DNA of 64,000 nucleotides from Hyphochytrium catenoides. Its lineage: Eukaryota; Sar; Hyphochytriomycetes; Hyphochytriales; Hyphochytriaceae. Position 1 is the stretch's first letter; the number at the start of each line of letters is the position of its first letter. The notes beneath the pieces are model-generated. The model did not search any database, had not been told where the DNA came from, and worked only from the letters and a program-made list of their open reading frames with translations. The translations under genes and the position numbers were made by a program. Below, in pieces: positions 33,348 to 44,900 of the stretch. The stretch covers positions 18,727-82,726 of the forward strand of contig FLMG01003379.1 in the NCBI GenBank assembly GCA_900088475.1, read 5' to 3'.

Positions 33348-35990
33348 GCTTGCCGAGTTTCTGTCAGTAAACCTCCTCTGGTGTGAGCTCTTCCTCTACA
33401 ATTCACGTTAAAGTAGCCTTCTAAACTCCCGTTGGCAGAGATGCAGCCAATCGCCCAGGGCCCGAAGGCTGGCATCTTAACCTCGCTCAATGTTTCGTTG
33501 ATCGGTCGACAAATATTTTTGTGCTTCTAATCTCTAGGCAGGCACTGAGAAAAGCATCAGGTGGAGGTGTCACCTCATCTCGAGATCTCTAATAAAGCTT
33601 GCTCCACTCCGCGCGATGTCAAGCTTGCAAGTCATGGACTCTAGTCAATGCTTCTGGGTCAGTCGCTACCCCTGAAACAAAGAGCTAAGTCTGCTCTTGC
33701 CCTGCAGACCAGCCCCACAACTCGGACAACTATTCCTTTGGTCAAAGCTTGTATGGACTTGTTGTCCGTGCTGCTGCTGCTTGTGATGATGCGCGGAAGA
33801 AGTGATTGCGATCAGCAGCTACAGCAGCATTTCGAGTTCTGGTTATCGCAACTGCTTCACCAAAGAATCAATTGTATGATAAACTGAAGCTGTTCAATAA
33901 CCTCCCAAAAGGGGTAACCCTCCCAGTCACGCGCCGCCTCACCAAACTTTGATGGACGCTGATATCTATGGATAAGTTCACGGTGAGTACCTCCTCATCA
34001 CTATACACCCGGCCTCAGACTGTGTATCTCCTAGGAGACGCGAGTTAAGCTGATCTGTGCTTCTCTTCAGAACACCGGAAACTCTTCATCATCAGGCAAC
34101 AAAGTATAAAGGGAATGTAAAGACACTACTTTCTAACTACTCCGTAGATAATAACAGCTCTCTGTCACTGCTGTTCTGCTCTGTGACATCATATCCATGA
34201 CGATCCAGATTTTTGAGGAGATAGTGCCCTGTTCCGCATACGATATCACGGTGATACTGCTCAATACTACGCGCTATCGCGAGACGGGGGACGGAGGCTG
34301 GATGTTCCACCCGATGGGACGAAAGCAGTTTAGCAAATATGCGTTGAAGCTCCATACTTTGTGTAGGCCTCGTCGAATCTCTGGAGCTAACTAACTGAGC
34401 TCTATACCGTTAACTGAGTACAACTGATGGTCAGAACATACTACTATAGAATAGACAGCACCGCCAAAGAGATAGGAAGTAGTGCTTCACGGAGTTGAGC
34501 CACAGGTGTCCATATTGTACCTCATTTTGTTGCTACTAGTGGCGTCACGGAAACATTGACGTGCTGGACTCCGTCAGTGCAGCCTGCTGCGCGAGCCCAT
34601 GCTATCCTAATCTTCTTCTGGCACCCTTGGAAAGGGCTTCCAATCATGTGAGTTCCGCGTCGGCGCTTTCCAGACCGAAGAAAAGCGTTATTCTGGAGAG
34701 GTGTCTGAACGACAGGCTCAATTATTGTCATAAGTAAAGCACCCCACCACTACCAGAATCATTCTTCTTCTTCTTTTCTTATCTGGTAGAGTTATCGAAG
34801 CAACCGTGAGAGATAAAGCAAACTTTTCAAGTCATGAGTCATGAGCATTAGCGGTCTGCTGCCCGTGTTGGCATCAAGCCCTGTGTCACCCTCGAATATT
34901 TCTAGTTGATGGTCTGTTTTGAGAAGTAGTCTCCGTACTGCCTGTTACGGGTTTATGATCTACGACTAGCAAAAGGAGGAAGGCTCCTCTTACCTCCTCA
35001 ACTCATGAGTAGAGGATTTCTTGTCCCTAGCAGCATGCGTTCCGCTCGGGAAAGTAACTCCATTATCAAGAGTAGCCAATAGAGCATGAGTGGCCTTCTG
35101 AAAAGTGAATGACCTGGTTTCTGCTTGAAAGCAAACAGCGTCGATCTACTGGGTTGGCTGGTATTGACATGAGGTAGATGAATTTCAGAATGAGGCCCAT
35201 AGCGAACCAGGTTTCCGTCGTTAGCCATAGAAAGGGACTGGAAGAATCAAATGAAACTGGTAGCCGGGCAGACATCAGGAGACAACGACGAACAATGCGT
35301 GCGTGGTCTGCGATGTGACTCCTCCCCGTTTGATGCAAGATTCTGCAAATCAATAAGCCTTGCCTTCTACTTGACAGGGCAAAGAAATACTTCTTTGCTG
35401 CTCTTACCTGCTGCTCATCACATCAGGAGAAGTAGAGAGATTGTCAAGCGTCAGGTTAAGCAAGTTCAGTCGCTGATGATGCCTTTCAGTTGTCTTTGAT
35501 GATTGAGCTTGGCAAAGCGAGGTGAGTGTGAGTGTGGAAGAGTGATGGAAGGTTTACGAGATGATAGCTGTACGAGGCAATGATGAACATCCTCTGAGCG
35601 TTAGCGGCTCTCCAAGAGTCGTAGTAAGACAGCTGAGATTTGCTCGTCTTTGTTATCTTTCCCCGGATTCTGATCTGAGAGCGTAATACGCCCGCCTGGC
35701 AAGAGCTGCAATAGCTCCTTCAACGCTCAAAACATCAACCAAAGACGATGAACTTTCTAGCCTTCGCCTGATTCCCATCCAGAGCACGCAGAACGAAGGT
35801 GGATGGCAGCATTCTGCCCGTCATAGTCGAACTGCGGAAGGCGACATCCATAGTGGACCGTGTGGAAGGCTGGGATATCGGTGACTTCAGCGACATGGCG
35901 TGGGGGTAGTCAGCCAGATCCAGAAGTCTGTTAGTGTGGAGTGGACATCGCTGCGAGGTTAGGGCTGATAGTCCACGACGTATTAGCACC
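33348..35990. other. 2.6-kb spacer between SPT20 and RME-8, no gene assigned
   Basis: Largest gap in the window, between divergent genes. Several frames with ATG starts exist (minus 34355-34137 and 34731-34522; plus 35251-35499). A plus-strand open tail near 33709-33811 reads DQPHNSDNYSFGQSLYGLVV and looks coding in composition. I could not join them into a phase-consistent gene. Confidence 0.45.
34137..34355 (-). CDS. Possible small protein (72 aa), unrecognised
   Basis: ATG-started frame of 72 codons beginning MELQRIFAKLLSSHRVEHPA, amphipathic, ending in acidic residues. It has no recognised motif. It lies 166 bp from another ATG-started minus-strand frame at 34731-34522 (69 codons, basic). 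Could be one exon of an unrecognised gene or chance. Confidence 0.2.
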   Translation of the reverse strand: MELQRIFAKLLSSHRVEHPASVPRLAIARSIEQYHRDIVCGTGHYLLKNLDRHGYDVTEQNSSDRELLLSTE

Positions 35991-38900
35991 ATGGCGTCAG
36001 AGGACGATTTTGAGGCCAAATTTCCATGCACAAAGTCGACATGGAAGGGAAAGTATGGACGTAGTGCTGTGCAGCGTCTCTCTGCCCTTTCTAACGCTCC
36101 CCCTAATCATCACGTAGGTACTTTCGGCTCTTCGCGATGAGTCGAAACGCTTTTGCCACAATCAAGCCCGAGGACTTCAATATTACCCATGACTGGAAGT
36201 GGTCCCAGCTTCTAGATGTGCAAATTGAACCCCGAGATCCTGAGGTAAGACAAGACGAAGGTCTCTACAATCGCCTCTCACCTCAGGCTCACCGTCTTCC
36301 TGGCTGCATAGGAGTTTACCTTAACCATCTATGACGCATCCAAGGTCACAAAGGAGAAGTTCAGGTCCAAGTATAGATCCTATCTTCTGCCTGAGCTCTT
36401 CCGTCTTCGCCGTCTGAGTGGCCCAACTCAAGGTGCCTTGCCGCCAAACATCCATCCAGCCGTAGTCCCACCCACACTCAACTTCGAGTGCTCCAAGAAA
36501 AATCGAGCAGGCCAGTTGACCCACCTGACCTTGCAGGTACCTAGAGACAAGCGCACCGAACATGTTATGCTCTACTTTCAAACAGGGCTTCAGATCTCAT
36601 TCCTTCTCCCTCTCTGTGATGCTGTCCTACATAACCGTAACATCGTGTAGGTTTCTTTGGAGGCGGTATATGTTATACGGGAAGGCGCAACTCCCAAGCC
36701 CTTGCACTACAATTTCATACAGCGCATCAGATTGCTGAATGACAAGCAGGATGGCATTGTCCTTGACTATTGTGGCCGCGCCCGGCTCATCTATTCTCCA
36801 CAGCGCCAGGAGCTGGTGGCGGCGGTAAAAACGTACGCTCAGAGCTCAGGTATCGAGGTCAACTTTGGAGGCGAGATCAGTGAAGCAGCTATCGATGAGG
36901 AAATCTACCTTTATCACTCACTTATCTCATATGAACATACATACGGTATGCCACCCCAGTCAATCACACTTCTATTTCCGAATCTGGCAATGTCCTTTCG
37001 CGTCTGCTTTCCCATCCTATGTGACGCATGGTCAAGGGGAAGCCAGTTGCCTCTATACATCTACTGTTCCCACTGTTTCAGCCTTCTAGGCACATTGTCT
37101 TAGGGTTCTGCTACTTTCACTAATGGCTGAGATCGGACCCATCCCGCCGCTTGCTGTCGTCTCTCTTTATTTTCGCCTTGGTGAAATAACCCTCTTCTTC
37201 CTGTGCAGCTACGTTCTTGGTGAATAAAAGGACGGAACGCCATCAGGAAGGTGTAGCTCGCAATCTACTGTTCACGTCCAGCCACCTCCTAGAGCGGGAA
37301 ACCACCGCAAGAGAGGACGACTTATCCATTCTAACCGCGAGGCCGTACAAAGCGATATATCTTATCGTACGACACCCAAACGACCCGAACAGGGTGGATA
37401 TAGAATATATGGATGGCTCTCTTTCTACCTTCATATCTCCTGACTGCAGTCAAATTGTCACGCTTTTACTTGGTACGCACTCCTTCGAAGTAGCTCGGCT
37501 CTAGCTTATGGTTGTTGTTGTATACGAAGGACGGGGTCGGCTGTTCAGAATAAGTGATAGAGGCAAGGAGTATATCGGTATCGCACATTGGTGGGACTAT
37601 GGAGCCAACTCTCTATAACCTGTTGCTATCATGTGATGCACAAAGTAGCTACGATCGCTCATTTTCCCTTCCTACTCTTTCATAGACCTTTGCCAGCTGC
37701 TGGGCCTGCGCGACGTTGCGGTGACCTATGATGGAGAGGTAGCTGGAGATCGGGTTCTGCCCCGAGGAGTGCCTGAGGACCACGCGGAGGCGATGCAGAG
37801 TGGGGCGGACACAAGCATTGGCGCATTTTACTTGCGCCGCATTGTATCAGCATCCAAATGGGCAGGAGGAGGTGCAGGGGCTGGGGCAAGCAGAGGCGTG
37901 CTACAGATGATTGATGAGTTCAACGCCAACGTTCCCGCGAGTGGGATTCCTGTGCCTATTACGAGGCGAGAACTCTTGCTTTGCTCATATCTTCAGTTGC
38001 CTATGTCGCTTCAGCAGAGTTGCTGCTTTTTATGGCCCTTTCTGTCCTCCGGCAGTTGTGCCAAATTCTTCTTTTACCTTTTACTTCATGCCAGCCCCGA
38101 CTGTCCCAGAGTTTTAGCTTTCTCTCGCCAAGGATCTCTACCCCCTTTTACCCATCTTGATAGGGACCGCCGGACTAAGTAGTCTCCCTCGCTAACGCTA
38201 CGTTGTCTCCTCTGCCTAGCAGACAACTTCTGAGTGACGCCATCAAACCTCTAGTCGGAAACCTTCATCGCATGTGCCAGACCGACAACCCGCCCCCTAA
38301 GGCGACGATCACACTTCTGCAATGCCTCTACCGCCTCTCGGAAACGCCGGGAGGAGGGAAGGAGATGCTCTCCCCTCCATTGTATAGGTTGATGGTTGAG
38401 TCGTTCTGTCGAATCTTTCGCAGTGTCAAGCAAGACGAGCTAGTTACGCACTGGACTTGCCAGTTATTCCGGAGTTTGTTAAACACTTCAGAAGAAGCGG
38501 GAGGGCCTGACATGGCCACGAAGAGAGCAGTGCTACAGGTAAGGCAGTCCTCAAGCTACTTTGTCATCGTTTCAGATCTTCGTCGTCTTTGATCCCACAG
38601 CCGCATTTTACCATCTCCTTTGCGTACACTACTTCTCTGTTTAAGTCATTTATTATCGGACAGGATGGTTCTATCGCGGCTTCCCTTGCCAAAACAATGA
38701 CTGACAATGGAGAGGATGGAAGAAAGTTCCTAGAAAAGCCTTCTCTCTTGATCAGTGGGCTGCTGCACACTGTCGAGATCCCTCTATGCCTCAACCGCTT
38801 CAATGTAGGAGGTGGTCCAGATAGAGACATCCAGCGAATGTTCCTTACTATTCCTGGTGCAATATACTCGTCACTGCTCTCTCTCGTCCTTAATGCCGTG

Positions 38901-41900
38901 TGTCCTTCTATCATCGAGTCGTCCACAATGCTTCTCAAGACTTTCGTTGAAGAAGGGGATATAGAAGCAGTGAACTCCATTAGAGACTCAGCCCTATCCG
39001 AGGCTGTGGTGCTGAAGCAGTTGTACAGAGCTATCTTTGATGAAACTCACGACGGAAGGTTAGAAGCCGCTAGATCTTCGTGGCTTTATGGCCATTGTTG
39101 CATTCGACTCTTCTCCTCGGACTTAACTCTTGTTGTGTTTGGAGTCCCAATAGCCAATTCAGGCCCATATGATCGTGAGGTTTAAGGGTTTGTCTGCATC
39201 CTGATATGACTAGTAGTCACTTAGTGGTTGCTTCCTCTACTCTTTAATTTGTTGCAGATTTGTCAACCGCTTCCTGTGCTCGCTTTGGATGTCACACCAC
39301 CCACCATCCAAAGCGCTTCTTCGAAGGATTTTCCCAAGTGGCCTCCTTGACGCGCTTTCTAGCCCTCCTCTCTCTCTTGAAGAGATGGCAGCCATGGACA
39401 CTGAAGAGACCAATGGCATGGGGCCTCAACATCAGCACTTGGGCGCCGGAGGTTTGTTGTCATAAATGCTAGCCGTCGGGGCCCTTGCCTTTTCCCTAGG
39501 TCCAATGCAGCTTGAGTCTCTCGTCTCAAATCTTGCTTGTCTGCTCATCAACTGAACTTATTTCTAGTAGCAAAATGAGTTGCGTCAATTTCTCCACATG
39601 GGTTAGCCCCTGCTACCGTAAGATGTCCCTATTAGGACTCATTGTTGGGGCTCATCTTGGTTTAGGCGAGGACAACTATAACGTTGGGAACGGTAGGAGC
39701 CATGGACAAAGCTTGCTACCTCAGCCCTCTACGGACAGCAGAGCTTCTTTCCGCCGTTCCTCGGTAGCATCTTTGCTCAAAATGCGGCTAGAGTCGTCGC
39801 ACTCTATAAGAAGCATCAGTTCCATCAATCTGGTTGGTGGGTCCAGTATTGATTCTGCGCGGACAACAGGTAAGACCTCGGTTAGTGAGAGTGGTTGAAG
39901 TATCAGTAGAGGATTCGTTTGAAGACGATACTATTCCGGCCTCCAAAGTTCAAGCTAAAGAGGCCGAATGGCCTTTCTTTTAGTGGTCGGCACTCTTGAA
40001 GAGGGTTCACATAGCAAGAAGGGGAGGGTGCTTAGCCATGGTCATTTTCTTTCAACTCGACTAACTCCAATGTCCGTCCGAATGCAGCGTCTTCTTCCAG
40101 TTCCGGACGACCGGCAGTCGGTACTGATAAGCAGAATGACCATCAAGCCTTCGTCTCAGCGGTTCACACCTCCAACTCATCGTCACGGCATGAAAACTTT
40201 TTTAAATTTTTCCACATGATTGAGAAGGTTACACATTGAAATCCCTCCTGAAATACTCCCCATGTTTGATAGGCATCTCGAAACCTCTGTCCCGTCTGGA
40301 CTGTCATGGACTACAATATGAAGAAGACCTCCATCGACTTCTGTGCCGACTTTGTCTTGGCTTTCATATGTGTTGGCTTACACCTGTACGTCTACTACCC
40401 AACACGCTCCTATCCCGATTCACAGGACCACCACGAGCCCACTCTAGTATGGAATAGCAAGACACGGGCCAACCTGCTGCACGCATTTGAATCGGAGCTC
40501 TTCGAAGTAGAAAAGGCCCAGAGGGAGGTAGAGGGAGGAATCGCCTGGAACCATGAAGAATTCAGAGTGGAGTATCGATGCCTTGACGAGTATATCAAGG
40601 TAAATACGTCTTCTTTACGGCAATTTGCCGTGACAACCGCTCCCTAAAAAAATTTCCCGTCCAAGTGGATCCGTGATCTCTTGTGTAGTCTCCTTCCATT
40701 TCTAAGGTTGCCTCGTGCTTCTCACTGCAGGTCGGAAATATTTATCCTGAAGTACTTCTGCTGCTATTGGAAGGAGAGCGGGAGACAGCCAGGGACAAAA
40801 TCTTGCAGATTGTGCGGGATCCGGGAGGCTTTATGCTCCAGCTATATCAGCACTTCCTTGAAGGTAAACTATCAAGCAGCAGCCCTACTTGAAATTAGCT
40901 GAGACATCGGAGTGTCTCGCACATTTCTTGACTATTTTCCTTGTTTGCCCTCAAGGAGTTATATATTTTCTGGTGTCCCACCAGTAGTATTCCTGAGCGT
41001 GCTTGGATGATGTAGCATACGACTTTAGAGCCCTCCTCTCTCCTTCGCTCCCCGAGCTCATTACTCTTGCCTTTAACAGGCTATGCGAAAGCGGAAGTCG
41101 ATGGTGTCATCTCGACAACCGTTCTTTGCCTTCGATGTTTAAAAGAAGTGTACACTCTTTGTCATGAAAGGGTTGGGGTGTTCCCAGCAACACCAAAGCT
41201 TGTTAGGGTCCTTAAAGAGACCTGGCAGGTTCCAATTTTTCGGACGGTGCTAGATCTGATCTGCGTTCTAGTTGCCAAGAACAGAGAGAATGCTGAGAGC
41301 TTACTTTCAAGGTAAAGACGCAGTGCTGAAGAGTGGAAGACAGAGGTCCAAGTATAGTGGAGCAGAAGCAATCTTGCTCCTCCTTTTCCTTCGCTTGCTG
41401 CATTAAGGTTCATTTTTTCCTCAGGTCGACTCTTGAGTTCCTGGTCTCTCTCCTAAACAACGTCCACGCTGCGAAAATTGAGGACGCGTGCTTCGGTATA
41501 GGTCCTGACCAACGGTAAGGAATGACTAGAGCTCCTAAGTGACGGTCAGGAGTGCGATTGGAAGACAGTTTTGGAGCAGGGTAGTGCAGACGACGGCGGT
41601 TATTGACTCCAATGATGAGTCAGGACGGAATGAAGTAAGGGCGACGGATCTTCAAGCCTAACTAACCCTTGTATAGGTTTAAGGCGGCTTCCCTTACCCC
41701 TCGTTTGGCCGACCATTTAGGGGAATGGTTCTACAAGCTGCCGTTGGCAGACGGCACGTACAACGGCGATACCGGTAGGTACTCGGCCACTTGCTGTCCT
41801 ACTCCTCTGGAGGCATGGGCCTGCTATGAGGATAGCCTATATTCTTTTTGTTGTTTCGAAAGTTCCTCAGGGCAGCTCTAATAGACTTTGTTCCTCCACA

Positions 41901-44900
41901 CAGCTGAGGGGCCTGTCACAGTTGAGGAGCTCAAACAGCTACTAGAACAAGGAGTCATTGGCACGTCGAGTCCCGTTCGACCTGCTTCTACCTCTTCATC
42001 TTCATCTTCAGTCTCTCCAATGGCATCGTGGCTTCCACTTCGTGAATGTCCGCACCTGCGATGGCGTCTTCTTCTCATGAACGGAGAGCTAGACCACATC
42101 CGAGTAGGCCATTCATGTTTGGCCATTCTGCGCACGTTACTAGGACTGCATGGGAGCCTGCTGCGCAATGGTCGACCAGTGCGACCTCTCCCCTTGGCCC
42201 AACGAACCTTGTCTAGACCGGACTTGTTGAAGTCAATAGCCAGGGTGAGCCTCGCAATGTTCCACGGCTAACCTGTCACAGTCGGCTATCCCATTCTGCT
42301 TCTCTGTGGTTGCCTATTGATATAATTTTCGATCGTGTGATGAAACATCCTAATGTGGGCCTCCATCTGACTGTAGAGATTGGGCAATACCTCATATCTC
42401 CCTACCCGTGTACCTGCATATTCTCAAGCGCTCTGATCTACGTTGTCCCACCCTCCTTTCTGCCCGTTACCGATTGACTCCCTGCGGTTGTTTGGTTTTA
42501 GGCTTTACTTTGCATTGACGATGAAGTAGTGGAGCAGACAGCAGAGCTTCTAGTCAGCCTTTTAGATGAGAACGAGAGCGCGATATACCGTTTCTACGAG
42601 ACTGGCGCTCTTTATTTCCTGCTACTCTACACCGGAAAGAACTTCTTACCACTAGCTCGTCTGCTGGAGAAGACTCATCTCAAGCAAAAGAGCCTGGGCA
42701 ATGTAATTGCCTATGATACAGACAACGGAGCCGTAGATCTGGGGAGCTTAGCCCATAACGGTAAAAGTCAGAAGGCGTGCCTTTGTACTAGTATGCTAAG
42801 TCGTTTGCTTCCTACGGGTATAGATGGTCTTCCTAGTGAAGCGAAGCAAATATGGAGGCAGAGCGCTTTGTCGAAAATGTTGCCTGAAGCCTTGGTGATT
42901 GGTAAGCTACACGATATCGAAGTTGCGCTTCCCGGGCAGGAACCCTTTGCACCAGATCACTTCTCAGCTTTGGTTCCTCTTTGTCTTCACAACTTTGGCT
43001 TCACATACGCTACTCCTTCAACCTTGACGTGTGTTCCTTGCGGTCATACTTCTACTGATCGTTATAATCTTACGCCGCGTAGCACTGATAACCCGAGGAC
43101 CGGAGCATTTTACTCAGCTCTTTATCTCGGAGGTCAACAGCCCTGAAGTAATATGGCTACGAAGCATGAGAGAGACCCTTATCGCCATGCTGATGGAACA
43201 TTTGGGAGACTTTCCAGCGAGGATCAGACAGAACACGGAGCTACAATACGATTTCGTGCCCATTGCGCCGATTGTCTACGAGGTATAGTCGTCGTTTGGC
43301 CCCTGTTCCCCTCATCTTGTTCTTGGTTGGTCCATATGTCGCGATTAACGCTCTACATCTTGGCTGTATGCTTTTTAAATCCCCCATGCGCTACGGTCCG
43401 CGTTTTATCTTTGGTGCGGCAGGAGTTGCGCGAGGAGTTCTACTGCTGCAACTACTACCTTAAGAACCTCTGCAATGATTCGCTATTTCCGGACTGGACT
43501 ATTGAGGACCCCTTGAAGTTGATGAGATCGCTATACTTGGCTTGGAGGTTTGAGGAGGACAAGGTGGAAGTCGAGGTAAGCAATAATAACCTCTTTGTTA
43601 GCGCCAAACATCTCCGTCGGCCGATGTGGATCCTCTGCGGATGGACGTATTCGTTATCAACCCTGGCCATAACATTCTTTAATCGTCTAGTCAACTACTC
43701 ATCACCTCACGTGCTTTACAGATTAACGTGGATGACGCAATCCAAACTCTGGCGCTGCCGTCGAAGAAAGACCTCACGCCCGAGGCTGTTCGGACTGCAT
43801 ATCGAAGGCTTGCACGAATGTACTTAATTTACCCTTTGCTTGGCCTTTGTCTTTGGCTAATTAGTTGAAAGTTTGGATTCCCGTCATCCTCATGCATCTT
43901 ATCCTGATCCGTTCCCCTTCCCCGTTTGCTGCTCTCTAGACTGCATCTGGTCTTACTCTGTCCTTGCTCCTCCTCGATCGGCAGCTGCTATTCCATGCCA
44001 GAAGTCGAGCAAAAATCTCTCACTTTCCGGCGCATTGATAGCGCCTACCAAGCTCTGGCGCTGGCGAGAAACAAACTGAAGACAAGCGGCACGGATCCAG
44101 TGCACATATCTCTTATCCTAAAAGCGCAGATATTGGTGTGCAAGAGACATAGCCAGGATCTGAAGATGCTAAGATACGACGGCTTTTCTCTTCTAATGCC
44201 GCTCATTACAGTTCGGGTATGCAGTAGCTAAGATTATCACCTTGGAAGGGACCAATTAGGGGAGGCGGTATGAGAACGGCATGGCGAGATCTCTCCCGCC
44301 GATAACACCTCGCAAACATTCTTATTATTGTTGACTGGACTCAGCTAGGACCAGTCAGCGGAATTACCCTTATCAGCAAACAGTGCTTACGAGCCTTGCA
44401 TTTTGCAGGATGAAGAGAAAGAGACGGGTGTCATACCACCAATGCGCCTCGAACAGTTCTGTCTGGGTGCGGACTTGGCGTACAGTATCTGTGTGGCGTC
44501 AGTCAGCAATGCTATAGAACTACTCAGAGTGAATGGTATGTCATCAGCTGCATTACTGTGCATCCTTACATCTCCAGCTTTGTGGGCATTATATAGTATT
44601 GTTAAATTGAGGCCCCAACCGTTGCAGGCAATGGGGGAGAAGGGCGAAATCCTCTCTTATATGTATTTAACTATCTCTCGTCTCTATCGGATTGCTATTT
44701 TGAATTGAACGACCAAATGCAGGTGTTCAGGCCTTGGACGGCTTGTTAAGCTTCTGCTTAAAGCTGATGAAGCCTGCTTATGACCCACTTTTGAGGGACA
44801 GAGGCCCGCCACCCACCCCTCCTTCCCATCCAATCATGAAAGCAGCCATCAATGTAATGCATACAATATCGGGTCTAGCAGCCTTGCAAGAAGGCCGAAG

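Noticed and set aside
35735..35992. Minus-strand frame of 86 codons overlapping the RME-8 start
   Set aside because: No recognised motif; overlaps the start of a well-supported gene on the other strand.
43873..43930. YPD-like codons (TAT CCT GAT) in the intron before the J-domain helix III exon, as a candidate HPD
   Set aside because: Using them needs a weak acceptor, inserts about ten residues, and cannot be joined in phase to the helix III exon.
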